64,000 nt of DNA, from the NCBI GenBank assembly GCA_036346225.1, contig JARFIW010001215.1:4850501-4914500 (forward strand). The letters are read 5' to 3'. This document shows, piece after piece, positions 33,718 to 45,399 of this stretch (the stretch's first letter is position 1; each line of letters begins with the position of its first letter). A model generated the notes under the pieces. It was given only the letters and a program-made list of their open reading frames with translations, ran no database searches and was not told the DNA's origin. This DNA comes from Platerodrilus igneus (taxonomy: Eukaryota; Arthropoda; Insecta; Coleoptera; Lycidae). The position numbers and the translations under genes are program-made.

Positions 33718-34014
33718 TGTTAAGTACTTTATATTTAACTTGCAATTCAATATTTTTATATTGTGCAAATTTTCTATGATCAGACTGTACCGTCTACAAC
33801 CCTACTTTGAATGGTAACGCAACAACCCTCGTGTCCAGAAAGACAGTATTGCATTAGCACTGAAAAGTGATGGTTGTGTGCTAGTAAGCATGACACGCTT
33901 TACAATTTTGTACTCGTATGTTTTATACCAAAAACAAATAAAAAGTTTTATATACAGTCTGCTATGTACAAGTGTTTTAATTAACATTTATCATTATCAA
34001 AGGCATTTTAAAGA
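33718..34014 (+). repeat. BEL/Pao 3' LTR
   Basis: 297 bases from TGTTAAGTAC to ...CATTTTAAAGA, followed by GGTAC (target duplication). Preceded at 33699-33717 by TTTTCGGGGCTCACTTTA, where the polypurine tract should lie. 33540-33717 is the short 3' untranslated region. Confidence 0.85.
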
Positions 34015-34019
34015 GGTAC

Positions 34020-36900
34020 GGTCATAAAATGGGAAAATTATTCACCAATGCAGGAAAACTAAAGAACAATGGATTGATGAAGAATGCAAAGAACTAAAAA
34101 CTAAGATGAAAATAGGAAAGAAACAAAGCATACAAACTAATTAAAATGAATTTTACGGATATAAAAATGTCATTATAGAAAATGTAGAGAAAGTGGTTAG
34201 ATGGCAAGAGTATATAAGGAATTTATATGCAGGAGAGGAACTAACAGCATTAGAACAGGAATCATACATTGAAAAGGATGTCGTGTTCTTAGAGATAAGT
34301 TTGAATTAGCTTTAAGGGGTCTGAAAAATGGTAAGACGCCAGGTACAGACAAGGTGCAAGCAGAAACTCTAAAAGCTACTGGACAAGCAGTAACAGAATC
34401 TCTCTTCCAATTTGTAAGCTATATGTATGACACAGGCGAGATACCCAAAGATTTTAAACGTGACATCATAGTAACTATACCAAAAAAGACAGGCACGTAT
34501 AGATGTGAAAATATTCGAACAATAAGTTTGACAGCACATGTGTTAAAAATATTAACTAGAATCGTACAAAGACGAATGGAAAAACGGGCTGAAGAAATAC
34601 TAGGCAAAGATCAATTCGGGTTTAGGCGAAACAGGGGAACACGGGAGGATATTTTAACTTGAGGGTGATAATGGAGAAAACAATAGAAAAAGGGGGAGTA
34701 TGCATATAGGGTTTGTAGATCTGGGAAAAGCATTCGACAATGTAAAATGGAAGAAAATGTTCGAAATACTCGGAAAGATTGGAATGAGTTTTGGGGATAG
34801 ACGGATAGTACATAGCTTATACAAAGAACAAACAGCGGAAATAGAATTAGAGCAGGAATGTAGAGAAGTAAATATTAGGAAAGGGGTGAGACATAGATGT
34901 GCCCTATCCCCAGTAATTTTTAACTTGTACCTTGAAGAGGCAATGAATACTCTCAAATGCAGGAAGACATTTGGAATTAATATCAGGGACAAAAGATTCA
35001 TATGCTTAGATTTGCAGGTGATATAGCGGTATTAGCATCTAACAAGGAAGAGTTATAAACTGCTCTTAATGAAATGGAAACCATTGTAACAGAGAAATAC
35101 GGTATGAAAATTAACAAAAATAAAACTAAAGTACTAATATGCAAAGGAGAAGAAAAATTAAAAACAAGAATACAAATAGTAACAAGAACTTACAAGAGGT
35201 TAACGCTTTCTGCTACCTACGAAGTCAAATAATGCAAGATGGGAAAAGCACAAAAGATATAAAACAGAGGTTAGCACAAGGCCGTGCTACATTTAACAAG
35301 AAAAAGCAACTACTGTGTTCAAAGACAACAAACATAGAAACAAGGAAAAGATTGCTTAAAACATATGTGCAACACAGTACTGTACGGCTGTGAAACCTGG
35401 GCAGTAGAAGTGGACAAGAAAGAGGTAGAAGCCTTTGAAATGTGGTGATACAGACATATGATGAAGATATCATGGATAGACAAAGTTAAGAACAAAGAGA
35501 TACTAGAAATGGTAGGGGAAGAAAGAAGTATGTGGAAAACAGTTGGTTTTACGACGTGACCGAAGACTGCTAATTTTGATTTACGAAGCCATAACTAAAT
35601 TGCCCTCCTTAACGGAAATTGGTAACCGTCTACGTATGGCCAACTACATCTCACGTAATGACCATTGGTGTAAGATCCAACGTCCGAAATTTACAAGCTC
35701 CTTTGGTGCAAACTCCCCAGTTGGCAGGGGTATCATATTGTGGAATGTGCTGCCTCAGTGTGTCTTTGACCCTTTCCCTGGAACAAAAGCCCAGTTTACT
35801 AACCTATTAGTTAGTATTTTTTGTTTGTATTTGTAATTGTAATTATATTGCTACCACCGCTGGCAACAGCATTGTATTGATAAAATAAATAAACATACTA
35901 AAGCACGGGGGAATAGCGCGGAATATGTTAGAAGCAGAGATAGAAAAAAAGAGAAGCAGAGGTAGACCTAAGTTAGACTATTGAACACAGATAGTGAAAG
36001 ATGCAGGCTGTGGGAATTTCAGGGAAATGTGTAGGCTAGCTCAGAATAGAAAAAAGATGAAAAAACTAATGACGAAAACAATAACTGTACTTAAACTTGA
36101 TTATTATAAGGAGCTAGAGGTATTGGTTTTGCAATATTCTCAACTAATGTTAATTATGCGAAAGAATTTACTGGAAAACTATTATTTCACATTCTACTGA
36201 ATCTCTGTGAAATAGGGCATATGATTAGAAAACAATAGAATGGGAACCGAGCTGTATTTAGGTTGGGGGAATTTCAGGGAACTGTGTACGCTGGCTCAGA
36301 ATATAAATAAATGTAGGTATGCATCCAACCAGTTTCAAAATGGAAAACCTAATGACGAAAAACTTAGTGCACTTAAACCTGATGATTATTATAAACAACC
36401 ACAACTACAAATGTTGATTTTGAAATATTTTCAACTAATGTTGATTGTGCGAAAGGATATATTTGAAAACTATTAATTCGGCAAATGTTCAAGTGTGTGT
36501 GTGTGTGGGGGGGGTCTTGGCAGCCACAGACTTATCCCCCCCCTTCACATACCACTGAATGTCGGGGAAATAGTGTATATAATTGTAAAACAATAGAAGG
36601 CGAACAAGAAAGAGCAGTGGCCATGTTCAAAGTCAACAAACATAGAAACAAGGAAAAAATTGTTGAAACCGTATGTGTGGAGTACAGCATAGTACATCTA
36701 TGAAATAAGAACGAACAGCAGGAGAAGTAGACAGAAAAGCGATAGAAGCCTTTTGGACGGTTGTCTTCAGATGTATGAGGACACTTGGTATGTCTATAGT
36801 GTAGAGAGACGTTGACACTAGAATAGCTCGGAGCTCGATGCTTGCGACTAAGTGGTAAAAGTGAGGGAAGCGATAAGGCCGTGGAAGGTTAAAGCTATTC
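34020..36900 (+). pseudogene. RTE-A, 3' part (reverse transcriptase and composite 3' end)
   Basis: Resumes RTE-A after the BEL insertion. RT segments at 34299-34662 (KNGKTPGTDKVQAE, IPKDFKRDIIVTIPKK, QFGFRRNRGTRED) and 34700-35026 (FVDLGKAFDNVKW, GVRHRCALSPVIF). The polymerase box reads FAGD at 35011-35022 instead of FADD, so the catalytic pair is broken. 35139-35393 is the RT C-terminus. At 35541 a fragment of another element is inserted; RTE-A returns at 35894 with the triplicated 3' region, fading at about 36780-36900. Confidence 0.8.
35541..35893 (+). mobile_element. 5'-truncated CR1/Jockey-type element 3' end inside RTE-A
   Basis: 353 bases encoding only the RT C-terminal tail (frame 35543-35836, with NGARMANYISRNDH-like and SFGANSPVGRGIILWN segments) and a short UTR ending TGATAAAATAAATAAAC. 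On either side RTE-A sequence continues, but about 30 bases present in RTE-B (GGTAAAAAATAGG...) are missing. This indicates insertion with a small target deletion and no clear duplication. Confidence 0.65.
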
Positions 36901-36959
36901 AGCATTAAATGTATGAAGAAGAGCTGGTGCAGTTGGAGTCGAGGAGCATTACGAATATG

Positions 36960-37910
36960 GTGAAAAAATTAGCAAAATCTACATTTTTCACCTTATGTTG
37001 ATGACAAAAGTATCATCAAGGTTAGTGGACGAATTGATGCTGCTACATATGGGGTTCGAAACAAAGACACATTATATTACCATCTGAACGTCATGTTAGA
37101 AAATTAATCATAAAATCTTCTCACAAAAAATTCTTTCATATGAATCATGAAACAGTTGTAAATGAGCTATGTCAAAATTTCTGTATATCTGGTCTTCGTT
37201 AACTTTTAAAGAAGATACAAAAATAATGTTACAGGTGTTAGTTTCTAAATGTAACTCCGCAAGCACCAGAAATGAGAGCTCTTTCTAAAGCTCGGTTAAT
37301 GCCATTTACACATCTGTCTACATGTGTTGCTTTGGGTTGTATAGGACCGCTTGGGGTTACGATAAGGAAACGTCATGAAAAAAGATGGATGTTTATTCAC
37401 TTGCCTCATTATCTGTACGATTCATCTCAAAATTCTGCACAGTATAGTTCATAATATATGCATTATGGCCTTCTGAGAGTTTATGCAGAGGCAGGGACAT
37501 CCTACAGAAGTGTATGGCAATAATGGAACCAATATTGTGAAGGCTGAACAGATACTTAGAAATGAATCTGAATGGTGGAATTTGGAACAAATTGGTAACA
37601 CCTACGTATCTGAAAAAATCACATGGTACTGCAATCCTAATACGAGTGGAAGTTGGGAAAGACTTGTAAAATCTGTGAAAATTTTACTCTATGCTATAAT
37701 ACCCAACTATACGCCTAACGATCTATTTTTTAAAAATTACGTTTTGTAGGTAGAAAACATTATAAATTTGCCCTCCTTTAACATATTTGCTGTTGGACAG
37801 CGAAAAAAATGAAGCATTGACTCCAAACCATTTCATAAATGATTCATCTGGAGGTGGTAGCCCAATCGGTGTGTTTAGTGATGAGACTAAATTGCTCAAG
37901 TCCAACTAGG
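36960..37910 (+). pseudogene. Pao-type integrase relic
   Basis: Scattered frames preserve VSGRIDAATYGV (about 37020), FHMNHETVVNELCQNF and ISGLR (about 37135-37200), PEMRALSKARLMPFTHL (37270-37320), QRQGHPTEVYGNNGTN (37483-37530), GSWERLVKSVK (37651-37680) and EALTPNHFINDSS (37812-37850). These are BEL/Pao integrase landmarks, but from a different lineage than the 18405 element. The second catalytic Asp (normally SDNGTN) reads GNNGTN. Many stops; long dead. Confidence 0.75.
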
Positions 37911-38877
37911 AGATGTCTCAACTATTGTAACCACCTTTTTAAACGTTTTTTGAATATCTTCACCTGGCACTTGCTATATCAATGAAAATCTTGGGGGATA
38001 TTTGGCAGGTAAAAAGTTTTTTTTATTTGCTTAGTTCCGGCAACAATCAGGGTTCTATGTGGACGGATTCAGGGTGGGTTACCAGTGATTTTAATATTGT
38101 ACTCTCTATCATAGTCTGAGCTAGCTTTATCACTTGCTTAATCAACATGAACCAAATACAAATACCTACCCTAAATAAAAGACTCATGTAGCCACTGCTC
38201 ACTTATCATAAAAACATATTAAGGTTACAAAGTTCATAATATTACTACACAATCAAAAGGTTTACCATGGAATTATTAATATTTATACAACAAAATTGCA
38301 TTTAAGACTTTCTCTTAATAACAATAAATGGTGAAGCAATTTTCTACCATATAAATAAAGATTCTTAAAAATGTATCTAGCAACCTTTTTTGACCAAAGG
38401 AGGATAAAATGATATATATATCTAAATTATTTACCTTTATCACAGCATACAGTAAGTACTTAAAGTAAAGGTGAAATTAATTAGGGGCAATTTTCCCTTC
38501 TTTCCTTTTAATGATGGATATAACATAATTCTTTTAGTGTATTTCCAATTTAGTTGAACATCTGATACACTGCTGCTGTTTCTCTTATGAACGTTTTATT
38601 CATTTATCAAAAATAACACTTCAATACTGAGAATACCACTCTGTATGAAGTTACTTTCCTGCACTTGTATTAGGCAATTAATGGCACTCTATTCAAAGCC
38701 CATGGTGATTCGTCTAATAGCCAAGTCTTGTAGTTATTATAATTACTCGAGCCTTGTAACGGATTTAATTTTACTGGTATTTATAATATTTTATCTACTC
38801 CTATTTAGTTATAATACCATTATTCATATACTTTTGAACAAGTAATAGTGTTCATAATTAAACACCATGAGTTATGA
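37911..38877. other. Gene-free AT-rich DNA
   Basis: Nothing coding recognised. A weak continuation of the Pao relic may extend to about 38100. Confidence 0.5.
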
Positions 38878-38900
38878 GCGTGAGTTATAATAACTCACGC
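38878..38900. repeat. Perfect 23 bp palindrome
   Basis: GCGTGAGTTAT and its complement around a single central base. The core TGAGTTAT recurs in the arms of the larger foldback at 39067-39193. Confidence 0.8.
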
Positions 38901-39066
38901 TTCCAACTTATATTTCTATTTAATTACCTACCAAAAATATCAAAGTAGCCATGCTCATTGACATTTACGTAATGTCAAACAAATTTGTACTATAATTTTT
39001 TTAAAATAATCTTGATTACATGTGTTTATTAAAAGTTGTTATTGTGCTTATAGTCGTAGATAAAGT

Positions 39067-39193
39067 ATAGTATTCAACATACGGTAATGGCAATAACTCA
39101 CTTGATGAATTACGGCACTCGCCTTCGGCTCGTGCCGCAAACTTCATCTGCGTGAGTTATTGCCTACATTACCGTATGTTGAATAATATACTA
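39067..39193. repeat. 127 bp foldback element with TTCG-capped hairpin
   Basis: Arms ATAGTATTCAACATACGGTA / TACCGTATGTTGAATA...CTAT extend inward through GCAATAACTCAC / GTGAGTTATTGC. The centre is a separate strong hairpin, CGGCAC...GTGCCG around a GCC-TTCG-GC tip (about 39112-39138). A MITE-like element; no coding capacity. Confidence 0.75.
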
Positions 39194-39862
39194 TTATTGA
39201 CACCCAACCATCTGGCTTATTAATTTTTTTTATGTCAGATTGACACCTATCAATTTTTTTAAGGCAGCTCAAAAGCTTGAATTACTACAAACCAACTACA
39301 GAAAAGATGATATACTTTAACATCGTAAGTGTGGAAAATTTTTTCTTAGGTATTTTGTGATAAGAAACGTTTATATCGTTGGTGTAAATGTGGTCCATGT
39401 TTTGTTTAGACTGGAACTTTTATTTAATTAGTAGAAGTCATCAATTACACGAAATACAAATACTTCGTATATCTATGGGGATGTGCCTAATCTTAACCTC
39501 TCTCGCTTATTGTTATAACTTCTTCTCGTCATCGGACTCGCCCAAGATTTAAACAATCAGTTAGTCGCAGGTTTCTTTAAAATCCGTGAAAGTGCCCATA
39601 CCAGTTTCAACAAGACCTTACAATTTACATGATCAACCGCTATGGAAAAATCCACTAACCTTGTTAATTTAAAATTCAAATTCCCATTACAATTTAAACA
39701 ATGCAGGACTTGAAAGTATTCGGATTAAAATAGAAAATATTTTTCTTTTATAACAAATACGAATTATTTCTATTTACCGGGATAGCAGCCATTACACTAA
39801 ATGCTGAACAATTTTGGCAGAGATGAGTCCAGGAATATCATCCCGAATTGTGGTCCAAAGGT
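39194..39862. other. Gene-free AT-rich DNA
   Basis: No feature recognised between the foldback and the left terminal repeat of the DNA transposon. Confidence 0.5.
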
Positions 39863-40465
39863 GGTTGCTTGACCATTTTAGAAAAAAATTGATATTTTTG
39901 CCATCAATTATATATGGAATCAGTAGTTCAAAACAATTTTTAAAAAATTTTGAGTCAACCGTTTGAAAATGGCGGCCATCTTTGTTTCACGACACATGCT
40001 GATTTTTGAGTTTGTAAGCTCCTACGGAAAACTCATTTTCTCAGGACTGGTAAGTCATAAACTAATAATTAAAACACCATTGTTTTCCTTACAGTCTGCT
40101 CTATCTTTTATGTCTATTTTGAAGTCCAATACAAAACAACTGTTTTCATTTCTCAAGAGGCCGCTTTTGAGGGTAATTTTTTAGCACAAGGGGATGTATA
40201 TCAAAGTTGATTTTTGGCATGATAATAAACCTAACTAAGTAGCTTGTATTAAAAGTACTCTTAACCCTGATATTTGTTACCTTATTTTTTTTATAAATTT
40301 TTAATCTTCAAATTTTGAAATTTTTGTTAACTTTAGGCTTTAATATCTCTGGTGGGGGACTTGATAAAAATATAATTTTTTTATATGTTATACATAGATG
40401 CAACATAAAACTACTATAAAAATTTCAACGTGTATATTTGAGTACTATAGTAGCTACGAATTTTT
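39863..40465 (+). repeat. Left terminal inverted repeat
   Basis: About 600 bases, inverted relative to 44755-45380, with scattered substitutions and small indels (for example a longer insert near 45090-45120 on the right). Confidence 0.75.
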
Positions 40466-40535
40466 GAAAAGTAGGTAAAAATAGCTAATGAAACACCTGG
40501 AATAAATAACGCTTGGCATCATGTTCATTATTATA

Positions 40536-40540
<5 letters not shown>

Positions 40541-40586
<46 letters not shown>
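40541..40586. repeat. (AT)n microsatellite
   Basis: Twenty-three AT units just inside the left terminal inverted repeat. Confidence 0.95.
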
Positions 40587-40588
<2 letters not shown>

Positions 40589-40589
40589 C

Positions 40590-42399
40590 TGTGATAAGGG
40601 GTTGTTTAAGGGTGTACTTTATAGTAAAGGTCATTTAGGAATGAGTAATTATCATAGGCAGCAGAAAACTGCACTTATTTAGTGAAGAAGGACGCATAGT
40701 TGGCGTAGGAATGAGAAATACATGCATTAAGTAGATAGTAAATATTTAATACCCTGTAAATAAAGTTTAGTTAATTTAGGTAAAGCGGATAATGATATTT
40801 TTCAGTGGAAGCACGGGTATATTTATAAGTAAACGATAAAGTGTAATTAGACACGCATTCAGAAGAGTTCTAGACGATTAGATTAATACGGATATAGAAA
40901 TAGAGCTTCAGGTAGCTAATATAAATGCATACAAATATCTAACCATTTTTGATAAGAAATCAGATTAAAAATTGCGTGAATCGCATGTAAATATGAAAAT
41001 TTAAAGTCGAATTGCATCAGTTGTTTATGGAAAGGCAATTAGATCTATCAAAACACAGCATGTTGATAACGAAAGACAGCTGCAAGCAGGCTATGATTAT
41101 GAGGAATCGTGGAGCATTACATCAGAAACTGCTTTAAATGTAATTATTTGATTGGTCAGAAATAAGCGACGATTTCTAGACCATATCCACTGATGGAGTG
41201 GGAAATAAAGAATATATTAGCAAGCACCGTGATAACGAGGTTAGTTTTGAACTCAACAAAGGCCGAAGTGCGTCATGATGAAATAAAGCAATACGTAAAT
41301 TTTAAAAGTGAAAGATAAAACAAGTGCTAATATGAAGATTATAATTGCCGATTAAAACGTAAGTACGTTTGTAATGAATTTATTTTAAACTAAAACATAA
41401 AAATAATAGGGCTCTGATGTCTGGGGGAACAGTAATACAAATCTGAAGTACGGGGGTGAAACAAACTACAATTCCGAAGTCTGAGGGAAATAGACTACGA
41501 TTTCAAAGTCCGAGGGAAAATACAGTAATACAATTTTGATGTCTGGGAAAATAAGCGACAATTTTGAAGTACGTCTGGGGGAAGAATAATACAATTTTAA
41601 GTTTGAGAAAATTGAATGATAATAAGAAGAAGTTTGATATGAAACGACAATAAATTGGGGGTGCATAAATTAATAATGTTAGTCCATAGTGTAATGGCAA
41701 TAATTTAAATGTAATCCAGAATTGGGAAGATAAATTTTAAATGGAAGCGTCGATGTGAAGAAACAGACCAGGTCAGATTTTTAGTTATGACATTTTATTT
41801 TTCTATATATTTTTTATTTTGAATACGGAATTTGCTTAATATAATATGAATGTGAAAAGTCAACAAAAGAAGTTGCATACAATGAGTAATATGATAACAG
41901 GTTTAGAATATTCTACACTTCGTTGGTAAAGATAATAGGTTTTTTTTTGGTGACTTTGGGTTTTGAGTAAATAGTAGATGATTGTTAATAAATGAGATTT
42001 ATAACAGTAACTAATTGAAAAGTGTATGTACATAATATATTGGTTTCATTATACATAAAATCGAAATTAACTGAATTTTATAATTCCAAATAAATGCTAG
42101 CCGAGGTCATATTTAGTACAAGGAGGAGCTACGAGTATAAATAGGAAATTGATAACACGCAAGGCGGTAAAGTATCGAATTTTGCTATTGGCAGACAAGG
42201 TTGGTTCAAGATAAAATCCAGTTAAGTTTCTGGAGGGAATTGATAGCAATATTAATAAGACAGCCGGAGGAGGAGATAATTACAATCTTGTTTATTCATA
42301 GTAAATATTAAAAATGGTCGTCCAAATGATAGAATGCGAATAATTTAGAGTTCATAGCAAAAATAATATAACAGCACAACGAAGGGGTTTGAGAATTAC
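40590..42399. other. Unassigned 1.8 kb inside the DNA transposon, with a degenerate minisatellite
   Basis: No genes seen. 41408-41660 holds about six degenerate units of 35-40 bases built on ACAATTTTGAAGTCTGGGGG-like cores. The segment replaces the part of the transposase gene that should follow 42400, so it is either an insertion or filler accompanying an internal deletion. Confidence 0.5.
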
Positions 42400-44162
42400 A
42401 GTTCATAGCAATTTTTTTACTTCAGGTTTGAGTTGTTTGATCTTTTCAACGACTTTGGATTGAAAAGCATGAAAAGTTATTGTACTGTGTCCTCTGCAGT
42501 CGCTCAAAACGCACATGCTGTGGCTTTTAACTGCATCACCATCTTTTAAATACACAACAAAAGGGTGTACTGTGGCTTGGTCGTTTACCCAATGGTATCC
42601 TTGAATTTCATCCTAAACCATAAATGTGAAGTTTTCAGAGAAATCTGCTAATATCACACATTCAGTATTTGTAAGATTTTGTTTAATGGTTTTCAAAGCT
42701 TTACTTTGAACTTTTGACACAAAATGATGACTTTTGAGATTTTGTAGCTGGTCCACCAAACATTCAAAGAATTCATCTCCACTTTTGATTACTGTTATCA
42801 TTTCTGACCTGTCAGTGTTTACCCATTGCTTGAATTCCATGTTTTCAGACAAACAATCTTCTTCCTCTGATTCGTTGAACATGTCAAGTAATGTTTGTGT
42901 ACCTAGACATTTAGTGCAAATATTCATCATGCAATCATGGTTATTTATGTCACAAACAATCAGTTCCATCAGATCTTTGCGAGAAACATTAAATTTTGCT
43001 CCATCAATCATTAGCTTTACATTCTGATGATAAATACATACACATACATTGTGCGTCCCTGATGCCCCTACTAAAATACACCATTTTGGACGTAAAGAGC
43101 AAAAGTTGGATCTTCCAATTTTGCAATCCAGGTTAGCGGCCTTAAAAGCAACATAGAGTTCATTCAAATTACAGAGTACTAATCGCTTTTGTTTTGTTAT
43201 TTTTTGCCATCCACCTTTACCGAAACACAATCCTTCTTCCCCGGGCACAATCTACTGTTTTCATCATCTTCATAAAATTGGATGACTTTCTGAACTGTAT
43301 CTTCTTTAGTTTTGGTTTCTGATTTTTTGCTTAACCCAGGAAGTATTCCTTGTTCCTATACAAGCTTGTTTGTAAGTTTTACCAATTGATCGCTGACATT
43401 GAATTCTGATGTTATTTTATGTCTTGACCAAGATTTCGGAAGTAAACTTAATATTTTCACTTTTTCATCATTTGTTGCCACTTTACATTTATCTTTTAAC
43501 GATTTAATTAGTTATAAGTATTCCTCAGCAGTCAAAGCACTGTTGTCATCTCTTTGTTGTTCATCAATGTTTGTTTGATCAAAACAATGTTCAAAATTTT
43601 TTCGCAATTTTTCAGATACTTTGTGAACTTTAATTTCAATAGCTTTACTTCTTTTATCATTGCTTAGCTTTCTTAGTTTTGATGCAGGAGATACGCCAAG
43701 AGCTGCACATGTTGAATCTAATTGACAAATCTTTTCTTCTGGTGGTACAAAGTTTTGATCGATTTCATCGCATTGATCTACAGCTATATTATTAGTTTCT
43801 TTAAATACAAAAATCATAGTATAACAGTTAGTGCATATTGATTTTCCTGGTATTAATTCAACAGGATTTCGTTTTGGCATTCTTATTTGGTCCACTGAAA
43901 TTTCTCTTAAGCCTTTAGTTACAGTCTTTTTGTGCTTTTTAAAAGGGTCACAGCACGATTGACCGAACAGATGATTGTATTTCATAATGTATTTCTTATG
44001 GCAGTCACAAATTGTTGAAACAGTAAATGGCAACCTCAGCTTTAGCAAAAGTTGTTTTACTTCATCAAAATTCTGGACATGTTTTATGTCTTTGAAAACA
44101 GGGCCATAAGAGTTTTTATGACACAACTCTCCAATGCATATTCCAACAGAACACGATTCCAT
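42400..44162 (-). pseudogene. Putative DDE-type transposase of the long-TIR element, truncated
   Basis: ATG at 44162 starts MESCSVGICIGELCHKN, a Cys/His-rich N-terminal region (CDCHKKYIMKY, SCCDPF, CTNCY) likely to bind zinc and DNA. Stops at 43512 and about 43355 and a shift near 43250 separate it from KWCILVGASGTHNVCVC, MNICTKC, FKQWVNTDR and CVILADFSENFTFMV at about 42655-42613. After a TAG at 42610-42612, DEIQGYHWVNDQATVHPF and VLSDCRGHSTITF follow down to a stop near 42407. I recognise this as a widespread, poorly named animal transposon protein. The downstream third, with the remaining expected acidic residues, is missing. Confidence 0.6.
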
Positions 44163-44754
44163 ATTTAATAAAAATTAATCAATAAAAAAACAAATAAAAA
44201 ATAATTATTATTATCTGAAATTCACTGAATTAATTTAACTAGTATAGAAATTTAAAAAAAAAATAAATTAAACACTGTATTAATATATACAATACACAAC
44301 ACTATCAAACTAGACTACACTGTTCACTGGTTGAGTTGACAGACAAAACTGAGACTGAGCACTGCTCTGCACCATACAGCTCCACTGTACTGACCTGTAC
44401 AGACACGCTTGCAACTTGTCACAACTGAAAACTACAGTTGCTAACTTGTTGATTTCTTGCCAGTGGGAGTTATTTAGAATTGACTTGAACCTCTTTATCA
44501 TACTATGCATGTTTGTTTGTCTTTATACTATTAAGTATTTTTTTCAATAAATAAAATAATAAAAATTTAATAAGAGTAGGCCTAGATTCTAATTATAAAT
44601 AGAACTACAATATTTTGTGTTGTACTGGATGTAGATAAATAGTTTTAAAAAAACTTAAAGAGTTAGTAAAAGTAAAAAGTTCACGAATAATAAACTTTTA
44701 ATGAATTATTCAAGTTTACGCATTGCTAAATAGATGCAAAAAGGACCATTTTCA

Positions 44755-45380
44755 AAAATTCGTAGCTACCAAAGTACTCAGATATACAGCTTGAAATTTT
44801 TACAGTACTTTTATGTTGCATCTAAGTATAACATATAAAAAAATTAGATTTTTATCAAGTCCCCCACCAAAGATATTAAACCCTAAAGTTAACAAAAATT
44901 TGAAGTTTAAAAATTTATAAAAAAATAAGGTAACAAATATCAGGGTTAAGAGTACTTTTAATACAAGCTACTTAGTTAGGTTTAATATCATGCCAAAAAT
45001 CAACTTTGATATATATCCCCTTGTGCTAAAAAATTACCCTCAAAAGCAGCCTCTTGAGAAATGAAAACAGTTGTTTTCAATAGCAGTTTTCAAGTATTGG
45101 ACTTCAAAATAGTCTAATAATGAAAATGACATAAAAGATAGAGCAGACTGTAAGGAAAACAATGGTGTTTTAATTATTAGTTTATGAGTTACCAGTCCTG
45201 AGAAAATGAGTTTTCCATAGGAGCTTACAAACTCAAAAATCAGCATGCGACGTGAAACAAAGATGGCCGCCATTTTCAAATGCTTGACTCTAAAAAATTT
45301 TTAAAAATTGTTTTGAGCTACTGATTCCATATGTAATTGATGGTAAAAATATCAATTTTTTCTAAAATGGTCAAGCAACC
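44755..45380 (-). repeat. Right terminal inverted repeat
   Basis: Inverted partner of 39863-40465; outer end at 45380 (…GGTCAAGCAACC). Confidence 0.75.
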
Positions 45381-45399
45381 AGATTATTTTTTTCTGCAC

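Larger units (their letters stand above)
18405..34014 (+). mobile_element. Full-length BEL/Pao LTR retrotransposon with nested insertion
   Basis: Two LTRs of 296 and 297 bases (18405-18700, 33718-34014) begin TGTTAAGTAC and differ at roughly ten positions by eye. GGTAC flanks both outer ends (18400-18404 and 34015-34019), a clean 5 bp target duplication inside RTE-A. Removing the 9.0 kb insert at 22431-31424 leaves about 6.6 kb, normal for this superfamily. Gene order is gag, protease, RT, RNase H, integrase, the BEL/Pao order. Frameshifts and stops make it defective as read. Confidence 0.9.
39863..45380 (-). mobile_element. DNA transposon with about 0.6 kb terminal inverted repeats
   Basis: 39863-40465 is an inverted copy of about 44755-45380; both begin GGTTGCTTGACCATTTTAG at the outer ends. 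Each repeat contains the same short frame (starting MKMAAIFVSR), conserved only because the repeats are. Between them is a minus-strand transposase-like pseudogene and about 1.9 kb of unrelated sequence. No target duplication was found next to the ends. The family is not assigned. Confidence 0.75.

Noticed and set aside
39963..40184. Repeated MKMAAIFVSR frame (also 45040-45279) as a gene pair
   Set aside because: It sits in the terminal inverted repeats; the right copy has a different C-terminus because of an indel, and nothing suggests coding constraint.
42613..43248. Cysteine-rich frame with GASGTHNVC as an immune or toxin-like host gene
   Set aside because: It is collinear with the 44162 frame as one broken transposase-like gene between long inverted repeats.
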